Source of the DNA: Nitratireductor sp.
GTDB taxonomy: Bacteria; Pseudomonadota; Alphaproteobacteria; Rhizobiales; Rhizobiaceae
DNA length: 41,917 nt
NCBI GenBank assembly: GCA_020441665.1
Contig: JAGRLT010000049.1
Span: 1-41,917 of the forward strand
Reading direction: 5' to 3'
Positions 1 through 9,411 of the stretch are shown here, in pieces. Made by a program: the position numbers and the translations under genes. Positions within the stretch are counted from its first letter, which is position 1; each line of letters opens with the position of its first letter. The notes under the pieces are model-generated. The model had not been told where the DNA came from. It ran no database searches and was given only the letters and a program-made list of their open reading frames with translations.

Positions 1-611
1 ACGCCCTCGACGACCTGACCCTCTTCGAGGTTCTGGACGATCTCGGAGCGCTGCTCGGCACGGCTCTCTTCCAGAATGGTGCGGCGCGAGACAACGATGT
101 TGCCGCGGCGGCGGTCCATTTTCAGGATCTGGAAGGGCTGCGGATTGTTCATCAGCGGGGTGACGTCGCGGATCGGACGGATGTCGACCTGCGAACGCGG
201 CAGGAAGGCAACGGCACCGTCAAGATCGACCGTGAAGCCGCCCTTGACCTGGTTGAAGATGATGCCCTCGACCTTTTCGTTGGCTTCGAATTTCTCTTCA
301 AGGCGCTGCCAGCTTTCTTCGCGGCGGGCCTTTTCGCGGCTCAGCATGGCTTCGCCCATGGCATTCTCGACGCGGTCGACATAGACCTCGACTTCATCGC
401 CGACTTTCATCGAGCCGTCTTTCGCCTTGGCGCCGAATTCCTTCAGCGGCACGCGGCCCTCGACCTTGAGGCCGACATCGATGATGGCCATGTCCTTTTC
501 AATGGCCGTGATCAGTCCCTTGACCACCGCGCCTTCGACGACGTCGTGGGTTTCAAAGGATTCGTTGAGAAGAGCTTCGAACTCTTCCCGGCTGGGATTT
601 AGTGCTGTCAT
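1..611 (-). CDS. rpsA: 30S ribosomal protein S1, N-terminal part (runs off left edge)
   Basis: S1 binds mRNA on the 30S subunit and helps load leaders that have weak Shine-Dalgarno sites. The visible part starts MTALNPSREEFEALL and covers the first S1/OB-fold repeats: the segment VVEGAVVKGLITAIEKDMA is the first S1 motif, followed by a second with FNQVKGGFTVDLDGAVAFLP and an SRR-containing linker. The ATG at 609-611 is preceded by AGGAGTATCC, a good ribosome site. The C-terminal half lies outside the window. It follows cmk in the same direction after a 243-bp gap, the usual cmk-rpsA order in Proteobacteria. That gap holds no gene and no strong promoter that I can name. The identification is secure. 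Confidence 0.97.
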   Translation of the reverse strand, partial: MTALNPSREEFEALLNESFETHDVVEGAVVKGLITAIEKDMAIIDVGLKVEGRVPLKEFGAKAKDGSMKVGDEVEVYVDRVENAMGEAMLSREKARREESWQRLEEKFEANEKVEGIIFNQVKGGFTVDLDGAVAFLPRSQVDIRPIRDVTPLMNNPQPFQILKMDRRRGNIVVSRRTILEESRAEQRSEIVQNLEEGQVVEG

Positions 612-854
612 GGATACTCCTGGCAGGGCGGCGTTGGATTTTCCCGTCAAGTGTTCCGGGAAGCGCGGTCCTGCAATGCGCCGGGCTGGTGTTGCGTTGA
701 AGAAGATCGCGGCCCGCCGAGGTTTCGGCGTTTGGCGCTTGGGCCCGACCTTCCGTATTGACTTCCGTTCCGCCTCAAGGCTGCCCGCCGCAAACCGCGA
801 AGCGCAGGACGATCCTGCCATTTCGCTTCCCGTCTGCTTTGGAAAAGCCGCCTT

Positions 855-1502
855 TCAGGCCTGTTTCGCGCCCCTGGCGCTGTCGATGACCTCGAGCGCG
901 GCGCGGAACGCGGCTTCTATATCCATTTCGCTCGTATCGATCAAGTGGGCGTCCTCGGCCGGCCTGAGCGGCGAATCGGCGCGGGCCATGTCGCGTTCGT
1001 CGCGCCGCTGGATGTCGGCGAGAATGTCGTCGTAATCGACCTTGCCGCCCGCGGCGATGCTCTCCTCGTAGCGGCGCCTGGCGCGCACCTGGGCAGACGC
1101 GGTGACGTAGAGCTTCACGTCCGCGCCGGGCAGCACGACCGTGCCGATATCGCGGCCGTCGAGCACCGCGCCCCTGGCGGATGACGCAAACTCGCGCTGC
1201 TTTTCAACCAGTATGCGGCGCACCGCGCCCATCACGGCGATCTTCGAGGCCGCCTCACCCACCTCATGGGCGGACAGCACCTGCCTGTCGAGGGCGGCAA
1301 GATCGATGCCGGAGGCGACTTCCACCGCCAGCGCCTCATTGTCGAGGGGAAGGCCCACCTGCAACAGGGCTTGCGCAACGGCGCGATAGGTCAGGCCGGT
1401 ATCGAGATGCGGCAGGCCGAAATGCGCCGCCAGCCGGCGCGCCAGCGTACCCTTGCCGGAGGCCGCCGGACCGTCAATGGCGATGGTGAGAGGGGCGGTC
1501 AC
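855..1502 (-). CDS. cmk: (d)CMP kinase
   Basis: Cytidylate kinase transfers phosphate from ATP to CMP and dCMP in the cytoplasm. The 215-aa product has the P-loop [11 protein letters not shown] near residues 9-19, the [11 protein letters not shown] substrate loop, the [11 protein letters not shown] motif, and an RRRYEES lid region, all typical of Cmk at normal length. The start is GTG at 1500-1502 and overlaps the TGA stop of the upstream toxin gene by four bases (GTGA). Only a poor ribosome site (AGCAG) precedes it, so translation is probably coupled to the toxin cistron. In most relatives cmk directly follows aroA; here two toxin-antitoxin genes lie between them. Confidence 0.96.
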   Translation of the reverse strand: MTAPLTIAIDGPAASGKGTLARRLAAHFGLPHLDTGLTYRAVAQALLQVGLPLDNEALAVEVASGIDLAALDRQVLSAHEVGEAASKIAVMGAVRRILVEKQREFASSARGAVLDGRDIGTVVLPGADVKLYVTASAQVRARRRYEESIAAGGKVDYDDILADIQRRDERDMARADSPLRPAEDAHLIDTSEMDIEAAFRAALEVIDSARGAKQA

Positions 1503-1918
1503 AGGAACAACTGCTTGAGCTTGGTGTTTTTACCAATCGGTATCTCGTGCATGGAGGGGGCTGAGAGCAGATTGGTGACCTGTAAAACTTCCGGCCATTT
1601 CCAAATTATCGTAGCAGCAATTTGATGCATTGGAGATTTCTGGTAGGCGGGCGCCAACACAAATCCATGCAATCCTGCCTTCTTGAAAGCTGCCTTTTCG
1701 GCGGGATTTTTCCTTATGCGATGATCCCCGGAGATGAATATCCATTCCTCCGGAGCTTGCCTTAGATGCTCGATCCATTCGATATCAGAACTATGCCGGC
1801 CCTTCGGCAAGTCAGATATGTCCTTTATGTGAAAAGCTCTATGTTGATAGTGACTTATGAAGCCATCCAAGGTTGATGCCATTAGGGGCGCCGTGCAGTT
1901 GTCGAACAAAACATTCAC
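1499..1918 (-). CDS. PIN-like ribonuclease toxin, VapC45-type
   Basis: Predicted toxin of a type II toxin-antitoxin pair, probably an Mg-dependent RNase. The 139-aa protein begins [17 protein letters not shown], a PIN-like first strand with Asp6. Further acidic residues sit at Asp45/Glu47 (SSDIEWIE) and Asp65 ([11 protein letters not shown]), spaced as in PIN nucleases. Length and partner size match the VapC45/VapB45 family (about 138 and 239 aa in Mycobacterium tuberculosis). The start is GTG, overlapping the antitoxin TGA as GTGA; its own TGA overlaps the cmk GTG in the same way. Base composition is visibly more AT-rich than aroA and cmk, which suggests acquisition. Family placement is by pattern and RNase activity is inferred. 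Confidence 0.75.
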   Translation of the reverse strand: MNVLFDNCTAPLMASTLDGFISHYQHRAFHIKDISDLPKGRHSSDIEWIEHLRQAPEEWIFISGDHRIRKNPAEKAAFKKAGLHGFVLAPAYQKSPMHQIAATIIWKWPEVLQVTNLLSAPSMHEIPIGKNTKLKQLFL

Positions 1919-2613
1919 GCCGCAAGTCGCTGCTCCAATTGACTCTCGTAACGAAGGGCTCTGTTAACAGCGGCAACATCAACCTCATATGCCCTTGCGG
2001 CCTCCGCAACCCCCAAGTGGTTTGCCGCGACCGCAAGCACTGCTGTTGGCACTGAACTATTGGCTTCAATGGGCTGGCCAAATGATCTTTTAGGGTCGAC
2101 AACAACCTGAAGGCCTCTCCCCATTGGCCACCACAACTGAGGTTCGCCATTGTCGTCAAAATCGACGGTCTTCAAAATTGGGTCTATGATGCCTTTGAAT
2201 TCATATTGTCTACGAAACAGATTTAATAATCTCTCTTGTGCAATTCCTCTTTCGTCCTCCTCAACGACGTGAAGAAATATTTCACGTCCATCCGTCCGAA
2301 ACCTGTTTGTAGCCAAAGGATGGTCTTTACCAATCAGGTCCTTAGCAAGCAGAATCGCTTTTCGCACCTGGATAGCCGAAATTCCTTCTTTAATGAACGC
2401 TGCCGCTACTCTGACTTCCATAAGATCACGAAATCCAAGTGCCCAGCGCCTGTCATCAAGAAGGGCTTCTGGCTCCCAAAGCGCATCGTACCATTTTCCG
2501 TTGGCATAGTGCCCCTTCAGCCACCTTGAAATCTTGCCAGCCGAAATTCCCAGAAGGCGTGAAGCCTCTGCTGGCGTATACAATCCTATGCCGACGAGAT
2601 CGTTCATAACCAT
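1915..2613 (-). CDS. Antitoxin with MerR-like HTH and DUF433-like C-terminus, VapB45-type
   Basis: Predicted DNA-binding antitoxin for the adjacent PIN toxin. From ATG at 2611-2613 the product is 232 aa; a second ATG two codons later (2605-2607) is equally possible. An upstream TTG extension has no ribosome site. Residues about 10-35 (YTPAEASRLLGISAGKISRWL) form a winged-HTH of MerR/excisionase type. The middle (RDLMEVRVAAAFIKEGISAIQVRKAI) is the helical part seen in VapB45 proteins, and the end (VAANHLGVAEAARAYEVDVAAVNRALRYE) resembles the DUF433 helix-turn-helix that normally contacts the toxin. It starts about 30 bp after the aroA stop and could be read from the aroA transcript. It may autoregulate; no operator is obvious. 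Confidence 0.72.
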   Translation of the reverse strand: MVMNDLVGIGLYTPAEASRLLGISAGKISRWLKGHYANGKWYDALWEPEALLDDRRWALGFRDLMEVRVAAAFIKEGISAIQVRKAILLAKDLIGKDHPLATNRFRTDGREIFLHVVEEDERGIAQERLLNLFRRQYEFKGIIDPILKTVDFDDNGEPQLWWPMGRGLQVVVDPKRSFGQPIEANSSVPTAVLAVAANHLGVAEAARAYEVDVAAVNRALRYESQLEQRLAA

Positions 2614-2643
2614 AATAGATTCAGTTCCGGTGAGGAATGTCAA

Positions 2644-4092
<1,449 letters not shown>

Positions 4093-4194
4093 TCACCCTC
4101 TGTCGGCAGGCGACATTCGCCGTCCTTGAACGGGCATTTGCGCAGGCTGCAAAAAATGCGGTCCCACCCCTTGCCAATCGGGCCAAATTTGGTT

Positions 4195-4223
4195 TTGACA
4201 GGGGCATCGCCGGACTGTAAGGG
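4195..4223 (+). promoter_or_regulatory. Putative sigma-70 promoter for the FYDLN gene
   Basis: TTGACA (4195-4200) is followed after 17 bp by TAAGGG (4218-4223), about 70 bp before the start codon at 4293. The -35 box is a perfect match and the -10 box is weak. It lies in the 290-bp divergent gap between aroA and the FYDLN gene. Confidence 0.4.
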
Positions 4224-4292
4224 AGGCGCGATTTCCACCCCCTTGCTCTCACCTGTTATCCGGAAACGCATTCGGATCGAGAAAGGTTTGCC

Positions 4293-4766
4293 ATGGCCAA
4301 ACAAGAACTTGGCACCAAACGGATTTGCCCGGAAACGGGCCGCAAATTCTACGACCTGAACAAGGATCCGGTCGTCTCCCCCTATACCGGGAAAAGCTAC
4401 CCGCTTTCCTTCTTCCTCGAAGCCGCCCAGATCGTGAAGGTCAAGAAGGAGCAGTCGAGGCCCGCTCCCGACGATGACGAGGCCGATGCGGGGGATGACG
4501 AGGATGACGACGAGGAACTCGAGGACGACAGTTCGGTCGAAATCGTCAGCCTCGAGGATTCCGAAGACGACGAGGATGACGATGACGACGAGATCACCAC
4601 GTCCGACGACGTCACCGATGACGACCTTCCCGATATTCCCGATGTCGATCTCGACGAGGACGAGGACGAGGATGCCGACGACGACGACATCTTCCTCGAC
4701 GACGAGGACGAGGACGACGCACCCATTGCGGGCGTCGTCACCTCGAAGGACGACGAGGAACTGTGA
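4293..4766 (+). CDS. FYDLN-acid domain protein (TIGR02300 family)
   Basis: Protein of unknown role conserved in Alphaproteobacteria. The 157-aa product opens with the family core MAKQELGTKRICPETGRKFYDLN, a small treble-clef-like segment with one visible Cys, then PVVSPYTGKSYP. From about residue 55 nearly every residue is Asp or Glu, giving an extremely acidic, probably disordered tail. The DNA there is a GAC/GAG/GAT low-complexity run. The start is ATG 4293. It is divergent from aroA and next to tRNA-Ala, the usual place in rhizobia. No reaction is known; a nucleic-acid-mimic or chaperone role would be a guess. Confidence 0.93.
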   Translation: MAKQELGTKRICPETGRKFYDLNKDPVVSPYTGKSYPLSFFLEAAQIVKVKKEQSRPAPDDDEADAGDDEDDDEELEDDSSVEIVSLEDSEDDEDDDDDEITTSDDVTDDDLPDIPDVDLDEDEDEDADDDDIFLDDEDEDDAPIAGVVTSKDDEEL

Positions 4767-4971
4767 TCCTCGACAGATCCTCGATGCCGGTGCCGGGCAG
4801 CCCCGCGCTGCCCGCCCAAAAATCGGCGAAAAGCGGGATTACCGCTTGATTTGAGAATGAACGGGCTGTATTGCACAGCCCCGGAAACGGCGCCCTGGAC
4901 CTCCGCATCTACCGGATCGGACTTCAAGGCGCCGCCACAGCGGACCCGCCAGGCTTCGGAGGGTTGCTTGT

Positions 4972-5026
<55 letters not shown>

Positions 5027-5047
<21 letters not shown>

Positions 5048-5392
5048 ATTTCCCCTTCCTCCAAGATCGATCTCCAGCGCTGAACCGCTGGTTTTGACGT
5101 ATGCCTGTCCTCGGCTGCGCCTGCGGGCAGGCGGGGGGGGCGATCCCGCTTAGCTCCACCACTTTTCCGCTCACGGCAGTTTCGCTTTGCTCAACGCCTG
5201 CGCGGGCGCAGGCTATTCGCCCGGCTCGCTCTTCGCTCGCTGGCGGGTTCGAACCTTCTTCGCCTGGCGCCGCCACTTTCCCGTATCGCTCGCAAATTGC
5301 TGCGCAATGCTCGCTCCGCTTCGCGGGCGTGCTCTTCGCGCGCCGGGCCGGCGGTAACCTTCCGGTTCGAGCTTCCCGGTCGAGCGCCGCCA
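5027..5392 (+). repeat. Tandem decayed tRNA 3'-end copies downstream of tRNA-Ala
   Basis: The last 21 bases of tRNA-Ala (5027-5047, CGATCCCGCTTAGCTCCACC+A) recur exactly at 5141-5161. Two looser T-arm plus acceptor-like pieces follow: GGTTCGAACC...GCGCCGCCA ending at 5275 and GGTTCGAGCT...GCGCCGCCA ending at 5392, each followed by (A/C)TTTCC as after the real tRNA. The DNA between them is rich in short GCTCGCT/CGCGGGC motifs. No coding region is credible in 5048-5489. The pattern resembles repeated integration and excision scars at a tRNA site, or a local recombination-prone repeat family. Confidence 0.7.
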
Positions 5393-5489
5393 ATTTCCTC
5401 TCCCGGGCCAAGGCCCCGGCGCTGATCGCCTTGCGCAATTGTTCTGCGCAGATTATAGGCAATCGGCTCCGGAACATTTGGACGATCCC

Positions 5490-6194
5490 ATGAAAATCGG
5501 CATCCTGCAGACCGGCCATGTGCCGGCAGAACTCACCGAACGGCACGGCGAATATCCTGCCATGTTCGAGGCCATGCTGGCCGGCAACGGCTTCACCTTC
5601 GAAAGCTGGGCGGTGGTCGACAACGATTTTCCGGCGAGCATCCATTCCGCCGATGGCTGGCTGATCACCGGCTCGCGCCATGGCGCCTATGAGGACCATC
5701 CCTGGATCGCGCCGCTCGAGGCGTTCATCCGGGCCGCCTATGCGGCGGAGGTGCCGATGGCCGGAATCTGTTTCGGCCACCAGATCATGGCCCAGGCGCT
5801 GGGCGGCAAGGTGGTCAAGTATGATGGCGGCTGGGGCGTCGGCAACGCGCCCTACAGAATGCCGGGCGGCACGCTCGATCTGATGGCCCTGCACCAGGAC
5901 CAGGTGATCGAAAAGCCTGCGGACGCCGAGATCATCGCCACCAGCGATTTCTGCCGGAATGCCGGCTTCGCCTATCCGGGCAGAAACGGCAGCCGGGCGA
6001 TCAGCTTTCAGCCGCATCCCGAATTTTCCAGGGAATACATGCGCGACCTCATCAAGGCGCGGATCGGCACGGCGCTGCCGCGCGAACAGGCCGAGGCCGC
6101 GCTCGAAAGCCTGGAAGCCGACAACGATTCGGGCCAGATCGCCCGCCAGATCGCCGATTTCTTCCGCCAGGCGGCGCAGAGCCGCGCCGCCTGA
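5490..6194 (+). CDS. Class I glutamine amidotransferase (GATase1-like)
   Basis: A stand-alone class I amidotransferase domain of 234 aa, likely cytoplasmic. Catalytic Cys94 sits in the nucleophile elbow AGICFGHQ, with His176 and Glu178 in FQPHPEF completing the triad. The N-terminus MKIGILQTGHVP and the segment WLITGSRHGAYEDHPWI match the YfiQ/GuaA-like group that includes glutamine amidotransferase-related proteins of polyamine and GMP metabolism. The ATG at 5490 opens the domain; an upstream in-frame extension to 5439 adds 17 unlikely residues from the repeat region. It converges with dctM with an 18-bp gap. The acceptor substrate cannot be told. Confidence 0.88.
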   Translation: MKIGILQTGHVPAELTERHGEYPAMFEAMLAGNGFTFESWAVVDNDFPASIHSADGWLITGSRHGAYEDHPWIAPLEAFIRAAYAAEVPMAGICFGHQIMAQALGGKVVKYDGGWGVGNAPYRMPGGTLDLMALHQDQVIEKPADAEIIATSDFCRNAGFAYPGRNGSRAISFQPHPEFSREYMRDLIKARIGTALPREQAEAALESLEADNDSGQIARQIADFFRQAAQSRAA

Positions 6195-6213
6195 GCCTGA
6201 AGGTCGATACAGC

Positions 6214-7596
6214 CTAGCCCAGCAGCAGATTGGGCAGCCAGAGCACGATCTGCGGAAAGGCGATCAGTACGCCCACCGTCACTACATCGGCGATGAAGAA
6301 GGGCGAGGCGCCGCGAAAGACATCCTGCGCCGAGATGTCCGGCCTGACGCCCGCCACCACGAAGCAGTTGAGCCCGATCGGCGGGGTGATGAGGCAGAGT
6401 TCGGCCATCTTGACGACGATGATGCCGAACCAGACGGCGCAGTTCTCGCCCGACATGCCGAGAGCCGAGTCGGCATAGGAAACATCCGGTCCGCCGTTGA
6501 GCGCAATGACCGCCGGAAAGGTGATCGGCAGCGTCAGGATCAGCATGCCGATCGCATCCATGAACATGCCGAGCACCACATAGGCGAAGAGAATGAACAA
6601 CAGGGTGATGATCGCCGGCTGGTCGATGCCGGTGATCAGATCGGCAAAGGCGCCGGGCAGGTCGGCAAAGCCGAGATAGCGCACATAGATCAGCACGCCC
6701 CAGATCATGGTGAAGATCATCGCCGTCAGTTTGGCGCTTTCGATCAGCGCGCCCTTGAGCTGGGCCCAATTGGTGCCCTTGGCGACCGACATGACCAGCA
6801 CGACGAAGGCGCCGAGGGCGCCGGCTTCGGTCGGCGTGCCCCAGCCGGCATAGATGCAATAGATGATGATGAAGACAACGAAGGCGATGGGCAGTGTGCC
6901 CGGCACCGATTCAAAGCGTTCCTTCCAGCTGAAGCCGGTGACCGGCGGACCGAGGCTCTTGCGCCGCATCGCCATGCCGACGATCAGGATGGCGTAGATC
7001 ACCGCCGAAACCAGGCCGGGCAGGAAACCCGCCATCAGCAGGCGGCCGACCGAGCTTTCGGTGATGATCGCATAGATCACCAGGATCGCGGAAGGCGGTA
7101 TCAGCGAGGCGAGCGTGCCGCCGGCGGCAACCACACCGGCGGCGAAGCGGCGGTCGTAGCCGATCTTGAGCATTTCGGGAATGGCGATGCGGGCAAAGAC
7201 CGCCGAGGTCGCGACCGAAGCGCCCGATACCGCCGCAAAGCCCGCGGTGGCGAACACGGTCGCCACGCCCAGCCCGCCGGGCAGCCAGCCGACCCATCGT
7301 TTCGCCGCTTCGAACAGCGCCTGGGTGAAGCCGGCAAAGTAGGCGAGATAGCCGATCAGGATAAAGGTCGGGATCAGCGCCAGCACATGGCTTTCGGTCT
7401 TCGAATGGGGAATCTGCCCGGCAAGCTTGAGCGTGATCTCGAAGGCGCGGCCAACCGGATAGCCCTTCTCGAAGGCATAATAGGTGAACAGGCCGACCAT
7501 GCCGACCAGCGCCGTCGCGAAGGCGACGCGGACACCGATCACCACCAGAACGATCAGAACGCCGGCGAGCAGGATGCAGACCTCCATGGCGCTCAT
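6214..7596 (-). CDS. dctM: TRAP transporter large permease (DctM family)
   Basis: Large membrane subunit of a tripartite ATP-independent periplasmic transporter, which uses the sodium gradient to import an organic acid bound by DctP. The 460-aa protein has about a dozen hydrophobic segments and family signatures: SGASVATSAVFARIAIPEMLKIGYDRRFAAGVVAAGGTL (split over helices 3-4), IPPSAILVIYAI, and near the end CLITPPIGLNCFVVAG. The first residues MSAMEVCILLAGVLIVLVVIG form helix 1. ATG 7596 overlaps the dctQ stop by four bases. It is the last gene of the five-gene operon. Confidence 0.95.
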   Translation of the reverse strand: MSAMEVCILLAGVLIVLVVIGVRVAFATALVGMVGLFTYYAFEKGYPVGRAFEITLKLAGQIPHSKTESHVLALIPTFILIGYLAYFAGFTQALFEAAKRWVGWLPGGLGVATVFATAGFAAVSGASVATSAVFARIAIPEMLKIGYDRRFAAGVVAAGGTLASLIPPSAILVIYAIITESSVGRLLMAGFLPGLVSAVIYAILIVGMAMRRKSLGPPVTGFSWKERFESVPGTLPIAFVVFIIIYCIYAGWGTPTEAGALGAFVVLVMSVAKGTNWAQLKGALIESAKLTAMIFTMIWGVLIYVRYLGFADLPGAFADLITGIDQPAIITLLFILFAYVVLGMFMDAIGMLILTLPITFPAVIALNGGPDVSYADSALGMSGENCAVWFGIIVVKMAELCLITPPIGLNCFVVAGVRPDISAQDVFRGASPFFIADVVTVGVLIAFPQIVLWLPNLLLG

Positions 7597-8228
7597 GACG
7601 CTACCCCCTTATCCGCATCGTCGCCGAGCCCCGATACCGTCTCGGCCTCGTTCATCGCCTGGGTCGCCGCATCCTCGATCATCGGCACGGCGACTGGATC
7701 GTCGCCGCCCTCGCGCAGGGCAAGGCCATAGGCCCATGTGTGCAGGGCGAAGCGCGCCAGCAGGAAGCAGAACATCACCGGCACCAGCATCTTGACCGGC
7801 CAGGTGGGGATACCGAGATCATCGGTGGTGTCGCCCAGCGTCAGCGCGCGCAGGGCGTGGTCGAAGGAACCATAGAGCAGTGCGGCGGTCAGCACCGCCA
7901 TCAGCAGGATGCCGGCCAGTTCGGCCGCCCACAGGGCCCGGCCCCTGAGCTTTCCGACCAGGATATCCATGCGGATATGGCTGCCGAGCCGCTGGCAGTA
8001 GGCGATGCCCATAAAGGCCATGACCGGCATGATCTGCGACATGATCGCCACATAGCCGGGCACCGGCCAGTTGAAGAACTTGCGGCCGAGAATGTTGGCG
8101 ACCGACAGCAGCATGGCGCCCAGAATGGCAAGACCGCCGGCAAGCGCCATGGCACTTTCGACGCGAAACAGAAACCGATCGGCACGGCTGACGGCGCTGT
8201 CGTCGGTTCTGACGGAATGCGCGGACAT
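7593..8228 (-). CDS. dctQ: TRAP transporter small permease (DctQ family)
   Basis: Small membrane subunit that pairs with DctM. The 211-aa protein has four hydrophobic segments (about residues 28-48, 68-82, 106-125 and 148-168) and the family pattern NILGRKFFNWPVPGYVAIMSQ followed by GSHIRMDIL. Both ends are charged and cytoplasmic; the roughly 40-residue C-terminal tail is longer than needed and acidic. The start is ATG 8228. It follows dctP after an 81-bp gap containing a strong inverted repeat, and overlaps dctM by ATGA. Confidence 0.92.
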   Translation of the reverse strand: MSAHSVRTDDSAVSRADRFLFRVESAMALAGGLAILGAMLLSVANILGRKFFNWPVPGYVAIMSQIMPVMAFMGIAYCQRLGSHIRMDILVGKLRGRALWAAELAGILLMAVLTAALLYGSFDHALRALTLGDTTDDLGIPTWPVKMLVPVMFCFLLARFALHTWAYGLALREGGDDPVAVPMIEDAATQAMNEAETVSGLGDDADKGVAS

Positions 8229-8271
8229 GGCTCCCCCTTTGCACCAGGCTGTGCGGCCGCCGCCGCTGGGC

Positions 8272-8298
8272 GGGCCGTGCCGGTTGCCGGCGCGGCCC
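8272..8298 (-). terminator. GC-rich stem-loop between dctP and dctQ
   Basis: On the plus strand GGGCCGTGCCGG - TTG - CCGGCGCGGCCC gives a 12-bp stem with one mismatch or wobble and a 3-base loop, starting 11 bases after the dctP stop. It has no T-tract. It more likely stabilises the dctP mRNA end or partly terminates than fully stops transcription, which would give more binding protein than permease. Confidence 0.55.
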
Positions 8299-8309
8299 GG
8301 GTCGCGGGG

Positions 8310-9314
8310 TCAGTTCATTTCGCCAAGCTTGCCCTTGACGAAGTCGTAGAGTTCCCTGGCGGGGATCTTGCCTTCATTGGCGGCGAGCCATTCGTCGCGC
8401 ACCGGGCCGGCCGCCGCCTGCTGCAGGGCCGCCACCACCTCGTCGGAAAGGGTCACCTTCTCGATGTCGTTTTCCTTCAGCACCGGCTCCCATTTGTCGT
8501 AGACCGCCTGATAGGCCTCGTAGTAGCGGTCCATGGCGGCCGGGATCGACGCCATCAGGGCTTCGCGCTGTGCGTCCGACAGGGCGGCAAGCGCATCACT
8601 GTTGACGACGACCGGACAGTTGACCGAACCCGGATTGAGGTTTTCCGTCCACCATTTGGCGACCTCGATGGTGCGGAAGGAAAGATGGGCGTGGGGGGCG
8701 AAGGCCACCGCGTCGACGACACCCGATTCGAGCGCCGTGTAGGCCTCCGACGAAGTCACCGAGGTCGGCACGGCGCCGACCTTCTTGAACGCTTCGCCGA
8801 TACCGCCGGTGGCGCGGATGCGCATGCCGTTGAAATCCTCGAGCGATGCCGGCGCGGCGCCGACGCCGGCGAGATTGTATTGCGGCAGGGGCGAGGCCAT
8901 GAGAATGGTCGCGTTCCAGCGCTTGAGATCGTCGACGACCGCCGGATGCTGGTAGAGCGCCATGTCGAGGTCGCCCTCCTGTTTCAGCGTGCTGACGCCG
9001 AGGAAAGGCAGGTCGAGCACCATCAGCGTCGGGTTCTTGTCGGGGTGATAGGCGGCGCAGAACTGCGCCATCTCGAACGCGCCGACGGAAATGCCGTCGA
9101 GGTTCTCGCGTTCCTTCGACAGGCCGCCATAGGAGATGTTGAGGGTGAATTCGCCGCCGGTCTTCTCGCTGACCAGTTCGGCGAGCTTTTCCACATGCTC
9201 GGTGAAGGCGCGCCGCTTGCCCCAGAGAGAGACGTTCCATTCGACCGCCAGGACCTGGGTTGCCGAAAAGGCGAGAACGGTTGAGGCCGCAAGGGCCTTG
9301 ACGATGGTCTTCAT
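8310..9314 (-). CDS. dctP: TRAP transporter periplasmic substrate-binding protein (DctP family)
   Basis: Periplasmic solute receptor of 334 aa that hands its ligand to DctQM. A signal peptide MKTIVKALAASTVLAFSATQVLA ends with an AXA site at about residue 23. The conserved ligand region NGMRIRATGGIGEAFKKVGAVPTSVTSSEAYTALESGVVDAV contains the Arg that pairs with a carboxylate in nearly all DctP proteins. Ribosome site GGGAGGAAAGC precedes ATG 9314. It has its own upstream gap with a palindrome and promoter-like boxes, after the regulator genes. The ligand is some carboxylate; the sequence does not say which. Confidence 0.94.
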   Translation of the reverse strand: MKTIVKALAASTVLAFSATQVLAVEWNVSLWGKRRAFTEHVEKLAELVSEKTGGEFTLNISYGGLSKERENLDGISVGAFEMAQFCAAYHPDKNPTLMVLDLPFLGVSTLKQEGDLDMALYQHPAVVDDLKRWNATILMASPLPQYNLAGVGAAPASLEDFNGMRIRATGGIGEAFKKVGAVPTSVTSSEAYTALESGVVDAVAFAPHAHLSFRTIEVAKWWTENLNPGSVNCPVVVNSDALAALSDAQREALMASIPAAMDRYYEAYQAVYDKWEPVLKENDIEKVTLSDEVVAALQQAAAGPVRDEWLAANEGKIPARELYDFVKGKLGEMN

Positions 9315-9341
9315 GCTTTCCTCCCAAAGTTGATGGCGGCA

Positions 9342-9389
9342 ACTCTAGGGACCCCGGAAAAAAGCGCAAATCTGGCAGGTTTCTGCCAG
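9342..9389 (-). promoter_or_regulatory. dctP promoter with upstream palindrome
   Basis: Reading the minus strand, the perfect palindrome CTGGCAG-AAAC-CTGCCAG (9372-9389) lies 2 bases before TTGCGC (9364-9369, -35). A 16-bp spacer then leads to TAGAGT (9342-9347, -10), 27 bases before the dctP ATG. The palindrome centre is about 46 bases before the likely start of transcription, the usual place for an activator touching RNA polymerase. Probable target of the adjacent response regulator. Confidence 0.55.
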
Positions 9390-9411
9390 TTCCGGGTTCG
9401 CCGACCGGTGC

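Noticed and set aside
719-732. Small hairpin GCCGA-AACC-TCGGC in the cmk-rpsA gap as an S1 autoregulatory element
   Set aside because: Only five base pairs and far from the rpsA start; too weak to support a claim.
4397-4927. Serine-rich minus-strand frame opposite the FYDLN gene
   Set aside because: Poly-Ser arises as the complement of the GAC/GAG run that encodes the acidic tail.
5959-7731. 590-codon plus-strand frame across the amidotransferase end and dctM
   Set aside because: It runs antisense to dctM with HRR/DDQ-rich composition and has no start signal. It is a GC-driven shadow.
9360-9392. A sigma-54 promoter upstream of dctP (TGGCAG...TGC)
   Set aside because: The GG and GC elements are one base too close for the -24/-12 spacing, the bases form a perfect palindrome instead, and the adjacent regulator lacks the AAA+ domain needed for sigma-54.
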